A stretch of 64,000 bases of DNA from Acidisphaera sp. S103. GTDB taxonomy: Bacteria > Pseudomonadota > Alphaproteobacteria > Acetobacterales > Acetobacteraceae. Below the pieces are notes generated by a model. The model searched no databases. It saw only the letters and a program-made list of their open reading frames with translations, and had not been told where the DNA came from. How positions within the stretch are numbered: position 1 is the first letter of the stretch; each line of letters opens with the position of its first letter. Both the position numbers and the translations under genes were made by a program. Shown here one piece after another: positions 49,894-59,264 of the stretch. Location: the NCBI RefSeq assembly GCF_009765975.1, contig NZ_LMUJ01000063.1, forward strand, positions 58,223-122,222, in the 5' to 3' direction.

Positions 49894-50313
49894 ATGCGTC
49901 ACGGATTGTCCGGCCGGAAGCTCGGCGTTACCTCCACTCATCGCCTGGCCATGTTCCGGAACATGGCGCATGCGCTGCTCAAGCATGAGCAGATCACCAC
50001 GACCCTGCCGAAGGCGAAGGAACTCCGCCCCGTCGCGGAAAAACTGATCACCCTCGGCAAGAAAGGCGGCCTCGCCAACAAGCGGCTGGCCTATGCCGAA
50101 CTGCGGGACGACGTGATCGTCACCAAGCTGTTCAGCACGCTGGCCGATCGCTACAAGGCCCGCGCCGGCGGTTACACCCGTGTGCTGAAAGCCGGCGTGC
50201 GCTATGGCGACGCGGCCGACATGGCGGTGATCGAGCTGATCGACCGCGACGTCTCCGCCAAGGGCATGGACAGCGGTCCGGTCCAGGCGAAGGAAGAAGA
50301 CACCGAAGAGTAA
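49894..50313 (+). CDS. rplQ: 50S ribosomal protein L17
   Basis: This 139-residue bL17 starts [20 protein letters not shown] and contains [20 protein letters not shown] and [20 protein letters not shown]. It has an acidic tail (AKEEDTEE). It surrounds the tunnel exit. It is the last ribosomal gene of the window, 160 bases after rpoA. Confidence 0.97.
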   Translation: MRHGLSGRKLGVTSTHRLAMFRNMAHALLKHEQITTTLPKAKELRPVAEKLITLGKKGGLANKRLAYAELRDDVIVTKLFSTLADRYKARAGGYTRVLKAGVRYGDAADMAVIELIDRDVSAKGMDSGPVQAKEEDTEE

Positions 50314-50345
50314 TGCCAACAGCCCATTGAGGCCGACTCTTGCTC

Positions 50346-50424
50346 CGTCATGGTTCGGCGGCAGTCCGGGCCATCTGCGACGGTAAGGTGCTGGATCAGA
50401 TGGCCGGACGCGAGCCGGCCGTCG
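50346..50424. repeat. REP-like inverted pair after rplQ
   Basis: The arm at 50346-50377 (CGTCATGGTTCGGCGG...) and the arm at 50397-50424 are imperfect reverse complements. The second arm also folds on itself (GGCCGG/CCGGCC). The family words match the elements at 55-133 and 53042-53078. It lies between the convergent genes rplQ and the dioxygenase small subunit, where it may act as a two-way transcription barrier. Confidence 0.65.
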
Positions 50425-50431
50425 CAATCGT

Positions 50432-50905
50432 CTAAAGCGGGATCGCCAGCAGCGTATCGATTCTGTCGCTGTCCAGCACTACCAGCCGCTCCTGGAATCG
50501 ATAGGCGCCACCAGACGTATCGATCCGATCCAGATAGCGCCCGGTCGCGAACAAAGACGTCGCGCCGTCCCCCATGACCCGAACCACGATGAAATGCGAG
50601 TGGACGCAGGCAACAGCCCCGTCCATGCCTTTGAACCGGATCGGGCCGATCACGTGCCGGTAGCGGTGCGGCTCAAACAAATTGGCGCGGCGGATTGAAA
50701 ACACCCGGTCGAGCATCATCCCCTGAGAGGCCGCGTACATCACCCCCTGCCGCATCCCCGCTTCGTGGTTCGACCGGCTGATCACCAGGTAACGGCACGG
50801 GTCGGCGAACAGATCCGGCCATTCCTCCAACCGGTCCTCGTCGATCGTTTCGGCATATGCGCCGATCAGTTCCTGCACACCAAGGCGGATCGCAAGGTCG
50901 TCCAT
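50432..50905 (-). CDS. aromatic-ring-hydroxylating dioxygenase small (beta) subunit
   Basis: This 157-residue protein has the SnoaL/NTF2-like cone fold of dioxygenase beta subunits, with the typical start VQELIGAYAETIDEDRLEEW and the later HSHFIVVRVMGDGATSLFAT. The beta subunit stabilises the alpha subunits and has no metal. I use the ATG at 50905, 2 bases after the alpha-subunit stop codon; the longer frame lies within the alpha gene. The two genes are clearly cotranscribed. Confidence 0.88.
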   Translation of the reverse strand: MDDLAIRLGVQELIGAYAETIDEDRLEEWPDLFADPCRYLVISRSNHEAGMRQGVMYAASQGMMLDRVFSIRRANLFEPHRYRHVIGPIRFKGMDGAVACVHSHFIVVRVMGDGATSLFATGRYLDRIDTSGGAYRFQERLVVLDSDRIDTLLAIPL

Positions 50906-50907
50906 GC

Positions 50908-52152
50908 TCAATCGCCCATCAGCGCGCGGTAATGTTTCCAGAAGCCACGGATCGCCGCCTCGCTTGCTCTGAACGATTGCGATTCGGCCTCGTGTCCGCC
51001 CATCATGACGATGCCGGCGCCGTCGTCGTTGTATTGCAGGGCACGCTGCACGAATCCGCCGATGCACCCGTCTTCCATCGCGATATACCCCGCCGGACCG
51101 ATCAGGTTGCCCTGACGCAACCGGCGTTCGGTCATCGCTTCGTCATCGGTGTCGAAGCCGAGATGGATCCATTCCAGCTCCGTCCGGTCGACGCCACGGG
51201 GACGGATCACCCGCACCGCGATCGTATTGCGCACCTGCTGCAACACCATGCCTGGCATGATCGTCAGGATCTGCACGGATACCCCGTCGCCATACTCATC
51301 GACTGATTCGACTACCGATCCATCCTGCAACCGGAACTCGCTGTCGGAGCGCAAGCCGGCGTCCTTGTAATCAGCATCCTCCGCCGCGTAGTCGAGCTTG
51401 GCGAAACTGTAATGATTGCCGCCATCGCGGTTGATGAAGATACCGCCGGGCATGCTTAAACGGTTGATCCGGAAGGTCGTCAGAAACAGATGCAGGATCG
51501 AGGCGTGGTAGGTGTCCTTCACGTTCTCGAAATAAAGTTTCCAGTTGTTGGGCAGAATCTGGGTATTGCGCCCCAGCAGGGTCGGCGTGCGGTTCATCAC
51601 CCGCTTCAGCCCGCGCGTCACATCCTCGCCAAGCCAGCTCTCCAGGTCCGGTGTGGAGTCGGAGAACGTGCCGAACACCAGCCCGCCAAGCTCCGCGACC
51701 CGCAGACGCCGCAGGGTGTGGTCTTCCTTGCGGAATTCCGATGGCATGCCGCCCTGGCGCTGGACGCCGTGCTCGAACGCCACGCCGGTCAGTTGCCCGG
51801 TCAGGTTGTAGATCCAGCCGTGATAGATGCAGCCGAATTCCTTGACGTTGCCCTGCCGTTCTAGACACAGCAGGTTGCCGCGGTGGACGCAGCGGTTGAC
51901 GAAGGCGTTGATCGCACCCGCCTGGTCGCGGACCACGATCACGGCGGCCTCGCCGATCGTGGTGGACACGAAATCGCCCGGCTTCGTCAGTTCCACCGCC
52001 AGGCAGAGGTAGTTCCAGGTCGGTCCCTGGAACAGCCGCTCCTGCTCGCGGTCGTACTGTGCCTGGTCGGTATAGACCCGGAACGGCACCTCGCTGATGC
52101 CGTTCGAGGGCCAGGAAACACCGTGGTCGGCGGTCAGTCCGGATTGAGACAT
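50908..52152 (-). CDS. Rieske aromatic-ring-hydroxylating dioxygenase large (alpha) subunit
   Basis: This 414-residue protein has the Rieske cluster ligands C88-V-H90 and C108-x2-H111. The catalytic domain has the bridging aspartate D213 and iron ligands H216 and H221 in VKDTYHASILH. It resembles the benzoate/anthranilate-type oxygenases that insert O2 into an aromatic acid, giving a cis-diol or catechol. Electrons must come from a reductase or ferredoxin not adjacent here; the Rieske ferredoxin at 183-500 is the only candidate in the window. The beta subunit follows directly. Confidence 0.92.
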   Translation of the reverse strand: MSQSGLTADHGVSWPSNGISEVPFRVYTDQAQYDREQERLFQGPTWNYLCLAVELTKPGDFVSTTIGEAAVIVVRDQAGAINAFVNRCVHRGNLLCLERQGNVKEFGCIYHGWIYNLTGQLTGVAFEHGVQRQGGMPSEFRKEDHTLRRLRVAELGGLVFGTFSDSTPDLESWLGEDVTRGLKRVMNRTPTLLGRNTQILPNNWKLYFENVKDTYHASILHLFLTTFRINRLSMPGGIFINRDGGNHYSFAKLDYAAEDADYKDAGLRSDSEFRLQDGSVVESVDEYGDGVSVQILTIMPGMVLQQVRNTIAVRVIRPRGVDRTELEWIHLGFDTDDEAMTERRLRQGNLIGPAGYIAMEDGCIGGFVQRALQYNDDGAGIVMMGGHEAESQSFRASEAAIRGFWKHYRALMGD

Positions 52153-52311
52153 GCGCGCACTCTCCTCCCGATTTTCATCGACGCTACGCCAGATCGAGGG
52201 GCACGTGAAGCCTTGGCGCCCCGGCCAGGGGATCGCCTACGGGCCGATGATGAACATTTTCGCTACTTATTAGCAACGAGAAACGCGACCCGGTTCCACG
52301 CCGGCGACCCG

Positions 52312-52992
52312 TCAGGACGCCAGGCGCGCCGCGCCAATGATGTGACCGTCTTCGGTTTGCAACAGGACGGCGAAGCCTTCCCCCACCGGCGGCGCCTGTC
52401 GCAACGCGACCGGGACCCCGGACCAGGCACCCACAGGCGTCAGTGAGCGGACGACGTTGGACTCCAGCAAGGTGCGCCCGCTGTTCTCGCCGCGGCCGAT
52501 CGGGGTTTTGTGCGAGAAGTCGAAGCCAACGAGCAGAACCTGGGCTTTTCCGGTTCCAGCCCCGACCTTGATCAGCAAGGTTTGCCCGTCGCGCGCGACA
52601 CTGACCGGGACGGTTTTATGGGCGGCTGAGGCGATCGCTTTCAGTCCCTGTGACCGGTCGGACCCGACAAAACCGATCGCACCGTCCACCACGATCTGCG
52701 GCGTATAGACGCCGTCCTCACCCAGGCGAAGAGCGTAGTCCCGCTGCCGAACGGTGGCGACCTCAAGCGAATACGGGTCTTTCCAACCGAGGTAATCCCA
52801 ATAGGTGACGTGGAACGCCAGGGGCAGGACATCGTGCCGCTGATGGGCGAGGTCCGTCAGGAACGCATCTGCCGGCGGGCAGGAGGAACAGCCTTGCGAC
52901 GTGAACAACTCCACGACCGTGGGTGCTTCCTGGGCATGGCCGGCGGTCGCCAGGGCGGCGGCAAGCCCAAGTCCGACGATCACGGTGCGCAT
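52312..52992 (-). CDS. secreted DUF1223 thioredoxin-fold protein
   Basis: This 226-residue protein has a signal peptide (MRTVIVGLGLAAALATAGHA, cut near residue 20). The DUF1223 start follows: VVELFTSQGCSSCPPADAFL, with C35 and C38 as a CxxC pair, then FHVTYWDYLGWKDP. The fold is thioredoxin-like, but the family's function is unknown; a periplasmic redox role is plausible. GGGAG precedes the ATG at 52992. It stands alone between the dioxygenase operon and a REP-like palindrome. Confidence 0.88.
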   Translation of the reverse strand: MRTVIVGLGLAAALATAGHAQEAPTVVELFTSQGCSSCPPADAFLTDLAHQRHDVLPLAFHVTYWDYLGWKDPYSLEVATVRQRDYALRLGEDGVYTPQIVVDGAIGFVGSDRSQGLKAIASAAHKTVPVSVARDGQTLLIKVGAGTGKAQVLLVGFDFSHKTPIGRGENSGRTLLESNVVRSLTPVGAWSGVPVALRQAPPVGEGFAVLLQTEDGHIIGAARLAS

Positions 52993-53041
52993 AAAATCTC
53001 CCTTTTCACGTTTACACCTCGTCGCGTTCAAGCCGACGTTT

Positions 53042-53078
53042 GCTTCGTCATGGTTCGGCGCCAGTCCGAACCATGGCC
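53042..53078. repeat. REP-like palindrome
   Basis: CATGGTTCGG (53049-53058) pairs perfectly with CCGAACCATG (53066-53075) around CGCCAGT. The flank TTCGTCATGG matches the arm at 50346, and the family words match those at 55-133. It lies upstream of the DUF1223 gene and downstream of the LysR gene. Confidence 0.65.
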
Positions 53079-53187
53079 CGGGTAAACTGGTGTAAGTGGC
53101 CCGATATTACCCGCGTTTCCCGGTAACGGGTTGTGAACCTTCCGAAAGGTGGGCGCCTTACCCAACCGGGGACACGAACCGTCGGCT

Positions 53188-54081
53188 TTAACCTTGAATG
53201 ACCCCAAGCCGAGCCAGGTATGACGCCGCGAATTCCACGAACGCCCGCACGCTGGGACGCATCATGCCGCCGGAAAACACCAGTTGGACGGGTTCCGCCG
53301 CCGGCTCGAAATCCGCCAGCAGGCGGACCAGCGAACCGGCCTTGAGTTCTTCCACCACCTGATAGGATAGCGCCCGGGCGACGCCAGACCCGGACCGGAC
53401 CGCGACCAGCATCGCCTCGACATCGTTCACCGTCAGCCGTGGCGTCAACCGCACCACACGCTCCCGCCCGCCGTCGCGAAACCGCCACTCCGGCAGCCCG
53501 CCGCGTGCGAACGAAACGATCGTCGCATGCCCCGCCAGGTCGCCCGGCGTCAGCGGTGTGCTCTGCGCCGCCAGATAGGCGGGACTGGCCACCACCATGC
53601 GCCGCACCGCCCCGACCCGGCGTGCCATCAGGCCCGAATCCGCCATCGCCCCGATCCGAACCGCGACGTCCAGCCCTTCCTCGACCAGGTCCAGATTGCG
53701 GTCCGCCAGTTCCAGTTCAACGCGCAAATCCGGATGTTCGGCCTGGAACGCCAGAACGCACGGCGTCACATGCCGGCGGCCGAACACCACCGGCCCCGTG
53801 ACCCGCAACGTACCGCGCAACGCAGCCTCCATGGGCGCCTGCATCGCCTCCGCATACAGATCCAGCAGCATACGAGCACGGTCGGCCAGGGCGCGCCCGG
53901 CTTCGGTCGGGGCGAGGCGGCGTGTCGTCCGCTCCACCAGCCGGGCACCGATCCGCTGCTCCAACGCCGCGATCGTCCGCGTGACGGCGGGGGGCGATCG
54001 CCGCAATCGCCGCCCCGCCGCCGCCAGGCCGCCGGTATCCAGCACCGCCACCAGCACCGCCATCTCGTCCAGCCGGTCCAT
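53188..54081 (-). CDS. LysR-family regulator, divergent from a PNPOx-like gene
   Basis: This 297-residue LysR protein has the N-terminal HTH (LDEMAVLVAVLDTGGLAAAG ... PPAVTRTIAALEQRIGARL) and a C-terminal effector domain. It belongs to the DsdA/AaeR-like subgroup that begins MDRLDEM. It is transcribed away from the PNPOx-like gene at 54162, with an 80-base shared promoter region, which is the classic layout for a LysR regulator and its target. The inducer is unknown. Confidence 0.93.
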   Translation of the reverse strand: MDRLDEMAVLVAVLDTGGLAAAGRRLRRSPPAVTRTIAALEQRIGARLVERTTRRLAPTEAGRALADRARMLLDLYAEAMQAPMEAALRGTLRVTGPVVFGRRHVTPCVLAFQAEHPDLRVELELADRNLDLVEEGLDVAVRIGAMADSGLMARRVGAVRRMVVASPAYLAAQSTPLTPGDLAGHATIVSFARGGLPEWRFRDGGRERVVRLTPRLTVNDVEAMLVAVRSGSGVARALSYQVVEELKAGSLVRLLADFEPAAEPVQLVFSGGMMRPSVRAFVEFAASYLARLGVIQG

Positions 54082-54161
54082 GCTACTCTTTCACTAAATG
54101 GAAGACTGAGTTTCCATCGCACCATCTACCATCCAATCATCGCAACAGCCACATTGGCGGC

Positions 54162-55145
54162 ATGACCCAGACACTCTTTCATCCAGGCGAGCTTGCGGCC
54201 CAGGCACTGGCCGGTGTCGTATCGCGCACCCCCCCGATCCGCGATTGGATGCCCGACCAGCACCGCGCGTTCTTCGGTCTGCTGCCGTTCCTGCCGATCG
54301 CCACGGCCGGGGCCGATGGCGCGCCGGCGGCAACCATCCTGACCGGTCCGCCCGGCTTCATCGCCAGCCCCGACCCCACCACACTGCACATCGCCGCCCG
54401 TCCTGACCGTGCGGACCCCGCCGCGCCCTTCTTTCTCCCGGGTGCACCGGTTGGCCTGCTTGGTATCGACCTGGCGACACGGCGCCGCAATCGCGCCAAC
54501 GGCATATTGCGTTCCAGCGATCCCGATGGGCTGACGATCTCGGTCACCCAAAGCTTCGGCAATTGCCCGCAGTATATCCAGACCCGCCTCTGGCAAGATG
54601 GAGCCGCCACGCCAGCCCTCCCGGTCGAGTATCTAACCGGCCTCGATCCCGCCGCGCGCAGCCTGATCGCCAACGCCGATACGTTCTTTGTGGCCACCAA
54701 CAGCGGCGGCGGCGCAGGCAGCATGGGGGGCATGGACATCAGCCACCGCGGCGGCCGGCCCGGCTTCGTCGGCATCGCCGGCGACACCCTGACCATCCCC
54801 GACTTCCACGGCAACGGCTACTTCAACACCCTCGGCAACCTGCTGCTGGACCCGCGTGTCGCGCTGCTGTTCGTGGACTGGACGGATGGTACCGTGCTGC
54901 ATCTCCGTGGCACGGTCGAAATCCTATGGAACCAGGATGGCGGCCTCGATGGAGCGGAGCGTCTGTGGCGGATTTCGATCACCGACGGCTGGCGCCGCCG
55001 CGGCGCTTTGCCCCTGCGATGGTCGTTCCAGACCTATGCGCCGCAAACCCTGCGAACCGGGGTCTGGAACGCCATTCAAGATGACCGCGACGGTGGAATC
55101 CCCTGGCCACCAGCCGTCGCCGACCCGTTGTCCCCTGGCTTCTGA
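54162..55145 (+). CDS. pyridoxamine-phosphate-oxidase-like flavin-binding protein
   Basis: This 327-residue protein has a split-barrel FMN-binding fold of the COG3576 type: HRAFFGLLPFLPIATAGADG near the start, GFVGIAGDTLTIPDFHGNGY and FNTLGNLLLDPRVALLFVDW in the second half. The FNTLGN..NP/DPRVALLF pattern is diagnostic. Such proteins bind FMN and are thought to reduce or oxidise small molecules; some sit with sulfur or ferredoxin domains, which are absent here. It is divergent from the LysR regulator that probably controls it. Confidence 0.85.
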   Translation: MTQTLFHPGELAAQALAGVVSRTPPIRDWMPDQHRAFFGLLPFLPIATAGADGAPAATILTGPPGFIASPDPTTLHIAARPDRADPAAPFFLPGAPVGLLGIDLATRRRNRANGILRSSDPDGLTISVTQSFGNCPQYIQTRLWQDGAATPALPVEYLTGLDPAARSLIANADTFFVATNSGGGAGSMGGMDISHRGGRPGFVGIAGDTLTIPDFHGNGYFNTLGNLLLDPRVALLFVDWTDGTVLHLRGTVEILWNQDGGLDGAERLWRISITDGWRRRGALPLRWSFQTYAPQTLRTGVWNAIQDDRDGGIPWPPAVADPLSPGF

Positions 55146-55384
55146 TCCTGGGTGTAGTCCCCGACAGCGGAGCCGTACAGCGACGTCTGCTGACCAAGCA
55201 ACGCCGCCATCACCGCGGCGGACAGTGGTGGCTTGGTCGGAATCAGCAGGATCGGTTGCTCACCGTTGGCGGTGGGCGGACTAGGCTTGGCCTGTGTCTG
55301 CGCGGAGGTCTGAATCGCCGCAAGGGCTGGAGTCAGTGGCGCCGGAACGGTCCCACCTATTCCAGATATGGCGCTCGACGACAT
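55076..55384 (-). CDS. small hypothetical protein overlapping the PNPOx-like gene
   Basis: This 102-residue protein starts at the ATG at 55384 (MSSSAISGIGGTVPAPLTPA). It is rich in A, P, T and Q, with a possible short helix PLSAAVMAALLGQQTSLYG. I do not recognise a family. The last 70 bases overlap the 3' end of the convergent PNPOx-like gene on the other strand, so the extreme C-terminus is doubtful. Low complexity makes it either a small surface/secreted factor or a spurious frame. There is no transport signal. Confidence 0.45.
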   Translation of the reverse strand: MSSSAISGIGGTVPAPLTPALAAIQTSAQTQAKPSPPTANGEQPILLIPTKPPLSAAVMAALLGQQTSLYGSAVGDYTQDQKPGDNGSATAGGQGIPPSRSS

Positions 55385-55513
55385 GTTCGTAATCCCATCT
55401 GAGGGTCCTCGATACCGCCTCATGAAAAAGCAAACCGCGTGCCAACCTAAGTGCCTTGATTCGTTAATGAATTACCCCTCATTGGCTCGGCAAAACCTGC
55501 CCATCGGCAGGAT

Positions 55514-57616
55514 TTACCCGGCACGTCTTGCCGGGATAGAGACGGTTTCCGGGTCGCCGGAATACAGCGCCATCATCCGTTTCAATGCCTGCTCATCGGA
55601 CAGGATCGCGGCCTTTTCCGCCGCATCCAGCGCCGGCCACGCGGTTTCCAGACAGGTTGCCTCGGCCAGTTTCGCCGACCCCGTCAACAGCGGAACGTTC
55701 AGCGGATCGATCCCAGGCCGGCGTCCCGGCGGCAGCATTTGCCGATGCGCGGCCAGCAAGACCGGGTCGCTCAACAGCGCCGTCACGCTGTCGGCCACGG
55801 GTTCGCCCCATGCTTGCTGGTACAGTGCCACGGCGCGGCGCAGCACGTCCGGTGGATGCATCTCCTCCGGTATCCGCAGCAATCCGGCACGCCGCAGTGC
55901 CAAACCCCAGGTGCGCCGCCCGGTCAGGGACGCCAGCGGCACCGCCAGCGCAAGGCCCAGCACGACCGGCAGCATCCACAGCGCCAAATAAGGCGACACC
56001 GCCCAGGCGCCGATGCCCAACAGCACGCCCAGGATGGTATGCCGCCGGTACAGCCGGACGACATCGCCCAACGGCACCCCGCCATCGTCGCGCCGCTGCG
56101 CGTTCCAGCCCGAATCCCGCCCCAGCAGGATAGCCACCACGTCGATCGACTGAGTGATCATCACCACCGGCGCCAGCAATCCCGCGATCAGCGTCTCCAG
56201 CACCAGGCTGACCACCAAACCAAAAATCCCGCCGCAGCCGCGCCGCAGATTGCGGTGGACCATGACCGAGAACATGCCGAGCAGCTTCGGCACCAGCAGC
56301 AATCCCATCGTGCCGGTGAACACCCACATCGCTCGGATCGGGTCGATCACCGGCCATTGGGGAAACAATGACTTGCCGTTGGAGGGGAAATAGTCCGGCG
56401 GGATAAACCTGGCCTGCAATGCGATCAGGACCCCGCTTAGCAGGAACAGCAACCACAGCGGAGCCGTGATGTAAGAACCGATGCCGGTCATCAGATGCAT
56501 CCGGCTGACCCAGTTCAGGCCGCGCGCCGGCAAGACCGCCATGTGCTGCAAGTTGCCCTGGCACCAGCGCCGGTCGCGCACCGCCAGGTCCATCAGCGAC
56601 GGCGGACTCTCCTCGTAACTGCCTTCCAGGCCCGGCATCATGTGGATGGCCCAGCCGCCGCGGCGCATCAGGGCGGCCTCGATGAAATCGTGGCTCATGA
56701 TGTGGCCGCCGAACGGTTTGCGGCCCCGCAGCTCCGGCAACCCCGCCTGTTCGGCGAACGCGACCGTGCGGATCAGCGCGTTGTGGCCCCAGTAATTGCC
56801 CTCGGCGCCGTGCCACCAGGCGATGCCGTGTGCGATCACCGGGCCATACACCCGCCCGGCGAATTGCTGCATCCTGGCGAACAATGTGGTGCCGCCGGTG
56901 ATGATGGGCAGCGTTTGGACAAGGCCGACGTCCGGATGGGCCTCCATCGCGCGCACCAGCGCGACCAGCGTGTCGCCACGCATCACGCTGTCGGCGTCCA
57001 GGATCAGGAACTGAGGATAAGCCCCGCCGAACCGCCCGACCCAATCGGCGATATTGCCGGCCTTGCGCGCCGTGTTTTTCGCGCGGTGCCGGTAAAAGAC
57101 GCGCCCCGCCCCGCCCGTCCGCTCGCGCAGGCCCAGGAACGCCTTCTCCTCCTCGATCCACGCTTCCGGGTTGGTCGTGTCGCTCAGGATGAAGATGTCA
57201 AACCAGTCGCTGGCGTTCTGGCCGCGCAGTTCCTCGTCGATCGCCTCCAGCCCGGCCATGATGCGCGTGGGCGATTCGTTGTAAGTCGGCATCAGCAGCG
57301 CGGTACGGCTGGCAGGTAAGGTCCCCGGCGCCAGCAGCCGGCGTCCGCCGCCCGCCATCACCGAAACGAACCCGGCAATCGCGCTGGTGAACGACAACGC
57401 AATCCAGGCGAACAGCGCTACGAACAGCGCCAGCATGAACACCGCCAGCGGCGTCACCCCATTGACCGCCAGGACGCGATACATCTCCCGCGCGCCAAAC
57501 CCGGTCAGGACAATGGCGCCGCCGATCACCAGCAGACGCCGCAATCCCATGGCCGCGGGTGACGATGCAAACCGGCGCACCCGCTTCGGGGCCTGACGCA
57601 AAGATTGCGTCGGCAT
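55514..57616 (-). CDS. opgH: glucan biosynthesis glucosyltransferase OpgH
   Basis: This roughly 700-residue membrane glycosyltransferase of family GT2 starts at the ATG at 57616, with GGAGGCG 12 bases upstream. It has two early membrane helices, the cytoplasmic catalytic domain with LMPTYNESPTRIMAGLEAID, the DAD metal motif (LILDADSVM) and the QRRRW-like RRWCQGNLQH, then a block of C-terminal helices. It polymerises UDP-glucose into periplasmic glucans. An upstream start at 57679 would overlap opgG. It follows opgG in a two-gene operon. Confidence 0.93.
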   Translation of the reverse strand: MPTQSLRQAPKRVRRFASSPAAMGLRRLLVIGGAIVLTGFGAREMYRVLAVNGVTPLAVFMLALFVALFAWIALSFTSAIAGFVSVMAGGGRRLLAPGTLPASRTALLMPTYNESPTRIMAGLEAIDEELRGQNASDWFDIFILSDTTNPEAWIEEEKAFLGLRERTGGAGRVFYRHRAKNTARKAGNIADWVGRFGGAYPQFLILDADSVMRGDTLVALVRAMEAHPDVGLVQTLPIITGGTTLFARMQQFAGRVYGPVIAHGIAWWHGAEGNYWGHNALIRTVAFAEQAGLPELRGRKPFGGHIMSHDFIEAALMRRGGWAIHMMPGLEGSYEESPPSLMDLAVRDRRWCQGNLQHMAVLPARGLNWVSRMHLMTGIGSYITAPLWLLFLLSGVLIALQARFIPPDYFPSNGKSLFPQWPVIDPIRAMWVFTGTMGLLLVPKLLGMFSVMVHRNLRRGCGGIFGLVVSLVLETLIAGLLAPVVMITQSIDVVAILLGRDSGWNAQRRDDGGVPLGDVVRLYRRHTILGVLLGIGAWAVSPYLALWMLPVVLGLALAVPLASLTGRRTWGLALRRAGLLRIPEEMHPPDVLRRAVALYQQAWGEPVADSVTALLSDPVLLAAHRQMLPPGRRPGIDPLNVPLLTGSAKLAEATCLETAWPALDAAEKAAILSDEQALKRMMALYSGDPETVSIPARRAG

Positions 57617-57651
57617 CGCCAAGGGCGCCTCCGCCGGCAGCGAGCGAAAAA

Positions 57652-59175
57652 TTACCCCTGGGTCCATCGGTAGACCCATGTTTCGGTCAGCGGCTGGTCG
57701 CCTTGCATCAGCCGCGCATGCAGTTCCACCAGCTTATTATCCTGCGTGTCGAGTTCGATACTCACACGCCAGCCGTGCACCTCCGGGTTCGACTGCGTGA
57801 CGGCGCTGACGATCTTGCCCTTGTTCGCACCGGCATCCAGCGTAGGCGGCGCATCCGCTTTCAACGCCTTCAGTGAATCACCGACGAAATCGACGATGAA
57901 CTGCCGGTGCTTCTGATCGAACGACAGGCCGCACCGCGTCTGCATCGTTTGCGCCAGCTTCACCACGCCAGGCGGCGCCCAACACCAGTGCAGCCGATAG
58001 TTCAGCAAATACTCACCCTTGGCGTGCAACGGATCATGCGGCCGCCAGAACGCCACCATATTGTCGTTGACCTCACGGTCGCTCGGAATCTCGACCAGTT
58101 CCACGACGCCCTTGCCCCAATCGCCGATCGGCTCGACCCAGAGTGACGGCCGCTGCTCGTAACGGCTTTCCAGGTCCTGGTAATCGACGAACGCCCGCTT
58201 GCGCTGCATCAGGCCGTAGCCGCGCGGGCCGGCGTCTTCGAAGGAACTGACCTGCAGGTCGTGCGGATTGGCCAGCGGGCGCCAGATCGCGTCGTCATGC
58301 CCGGTGTGCAGTTGCAACCCGTCCGAGTCATGCACCGCCGCCCGCCAGTCGTCGAACCGCACCCGATCGTTGGCATCGAACAGGAACATGCTGGTCAACG
58401 GCGCCAGGCCGGCCTCGGTGATGTCGACGCGCGGGTAGGTAGCCGTTTCGGTATCGAAAATCGTATCCTCGCCGGGCCGGATGGTGAACCGGAACGCCGC
58501 CGTCGTGCTCGGGCTGTCCAGCAATGCATGGATGACGATGATGTCGGCGCCCGGCGCAGGGCGCTCCAGCCAGAACGACCGGAACACCGGAAATTCCTCG
58601 CCCGCGGAATCCGCCGTCTTGATGGCGAGGCCGCGAGCCGACAGGCCATAGCCCTGGCCCTTGGCGACGGCGCGGAAGTAGCTTGCTCCCAGGAAGGCGC
58701 ACACTTCGTCGGCCTCGTCGGCATGATTCAACGGGTAGTGAATGCGAAATCCCGCGAATCCCATATCGCCGGTGGCGGGTGGCACTTTGTCGAAAGTGAA
58801 CATGTCGGGGCTGTACCGGATCGGCTCCGCCTTGCCGTCGGCGACTTCGAAGATATCGACGCGATCGTGATAGATGTAGCCGCGGTGGAAGAATTCGGCG
58901 GTGAACTTCCGCCCCTGGCCGTGCCACTGCGCCTTGGCTGGAACGAAGCGGATTCCCTGGTAGGCGGAGAAATCCAAATTCTTGAACGGCGCGGGAAGGG
59001 TGTCCTGCGGTGCCTTATACGGTTGCAGCGCCAGTTGGCGCGCCATGTTCCGCACCGTCGCGCTGTCGAACGGCGAGGGTGCCGGCGCCGGTGCCGGATC
59101 GGCGGCGGACGCATGGTCGGCGACGGCCAGCAGCGGCAGGGACGCGCTGGCACCCAGGAACATGCGGCGAAGCAA
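57652..59175 (-). CDS. opgG: periplasmic glucan biosynthesis protein OpgG/OpgD
   Basis: This 507-residue protein has a twin-arginine-like leader (LRRMFLGASASLPLLAVA, cut after ASA). The MdoG fold follows: FKNLDFSAYQGIRFVPAKA, then FRIHYPLNHADEADEVCAFL and MQRKRAFVDYQDLESRYEQR. It works in the periplasm on the growing glucan backbone. I chose the TTG at 59175 because CGGAGG lies 6 bases upstream; the longer frame also begins with TTG but lacks a site. The Tat leader is more typical of OpgD, so either name could apply. opgH follows. Confidence 0.9.
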   Translation of the reverse strand: MLRRMFLGASASLPLLAVADHASAADPAPAPAPSPFDSATVRNMARQLALQPYKAPQDTLPAPFKNLDFSAYQGIRFVPAKAQWHGQGRKFTAEFFHRGYIYHDRVDIFEVADGKAEPIRYSPDMFTFDKVPPATGDMGFAGFRIHYPLNHADEADEVCAFLGASYFRAVAKGQGYGLSARGLAIKTADSAGEEFPVFRSFWLERPAPGADIIVIHALLDSPSTTAAFRFTIRPGEDTIFDTETATYPRVDITEAGLAPLTSMFLFDANDRVRFDDWRAAVHDSDGLQLHTGHDDAIWRPLANPHDLQVSSFEDAGPRGYGLMQRKRAFVDYQDLESRYEQRPSLWVEPIGDWGKGVVELVEIPSDREVNDNMVAFWRPHDPLHAKGEYLLNYRLHWCWAPPGVVKLAQTMQTRCGLSFDQKHRQFIVDFVGDSLKALKADAPPTLDAGANKGKIVSAVTQSNPEVHGWRVSIELDTQDNKLVELHARLMQGDQPLTETWVYRWTQG

Positions 59176-59264
59176 TGGCAACCTCCGTAAGGGAATGTTA
59201 CCGAGATGGCATGTCAACGCCTCTGAATTGTGGCGGTGCGGCGCACGTTCCCGTGAGACGTTGC

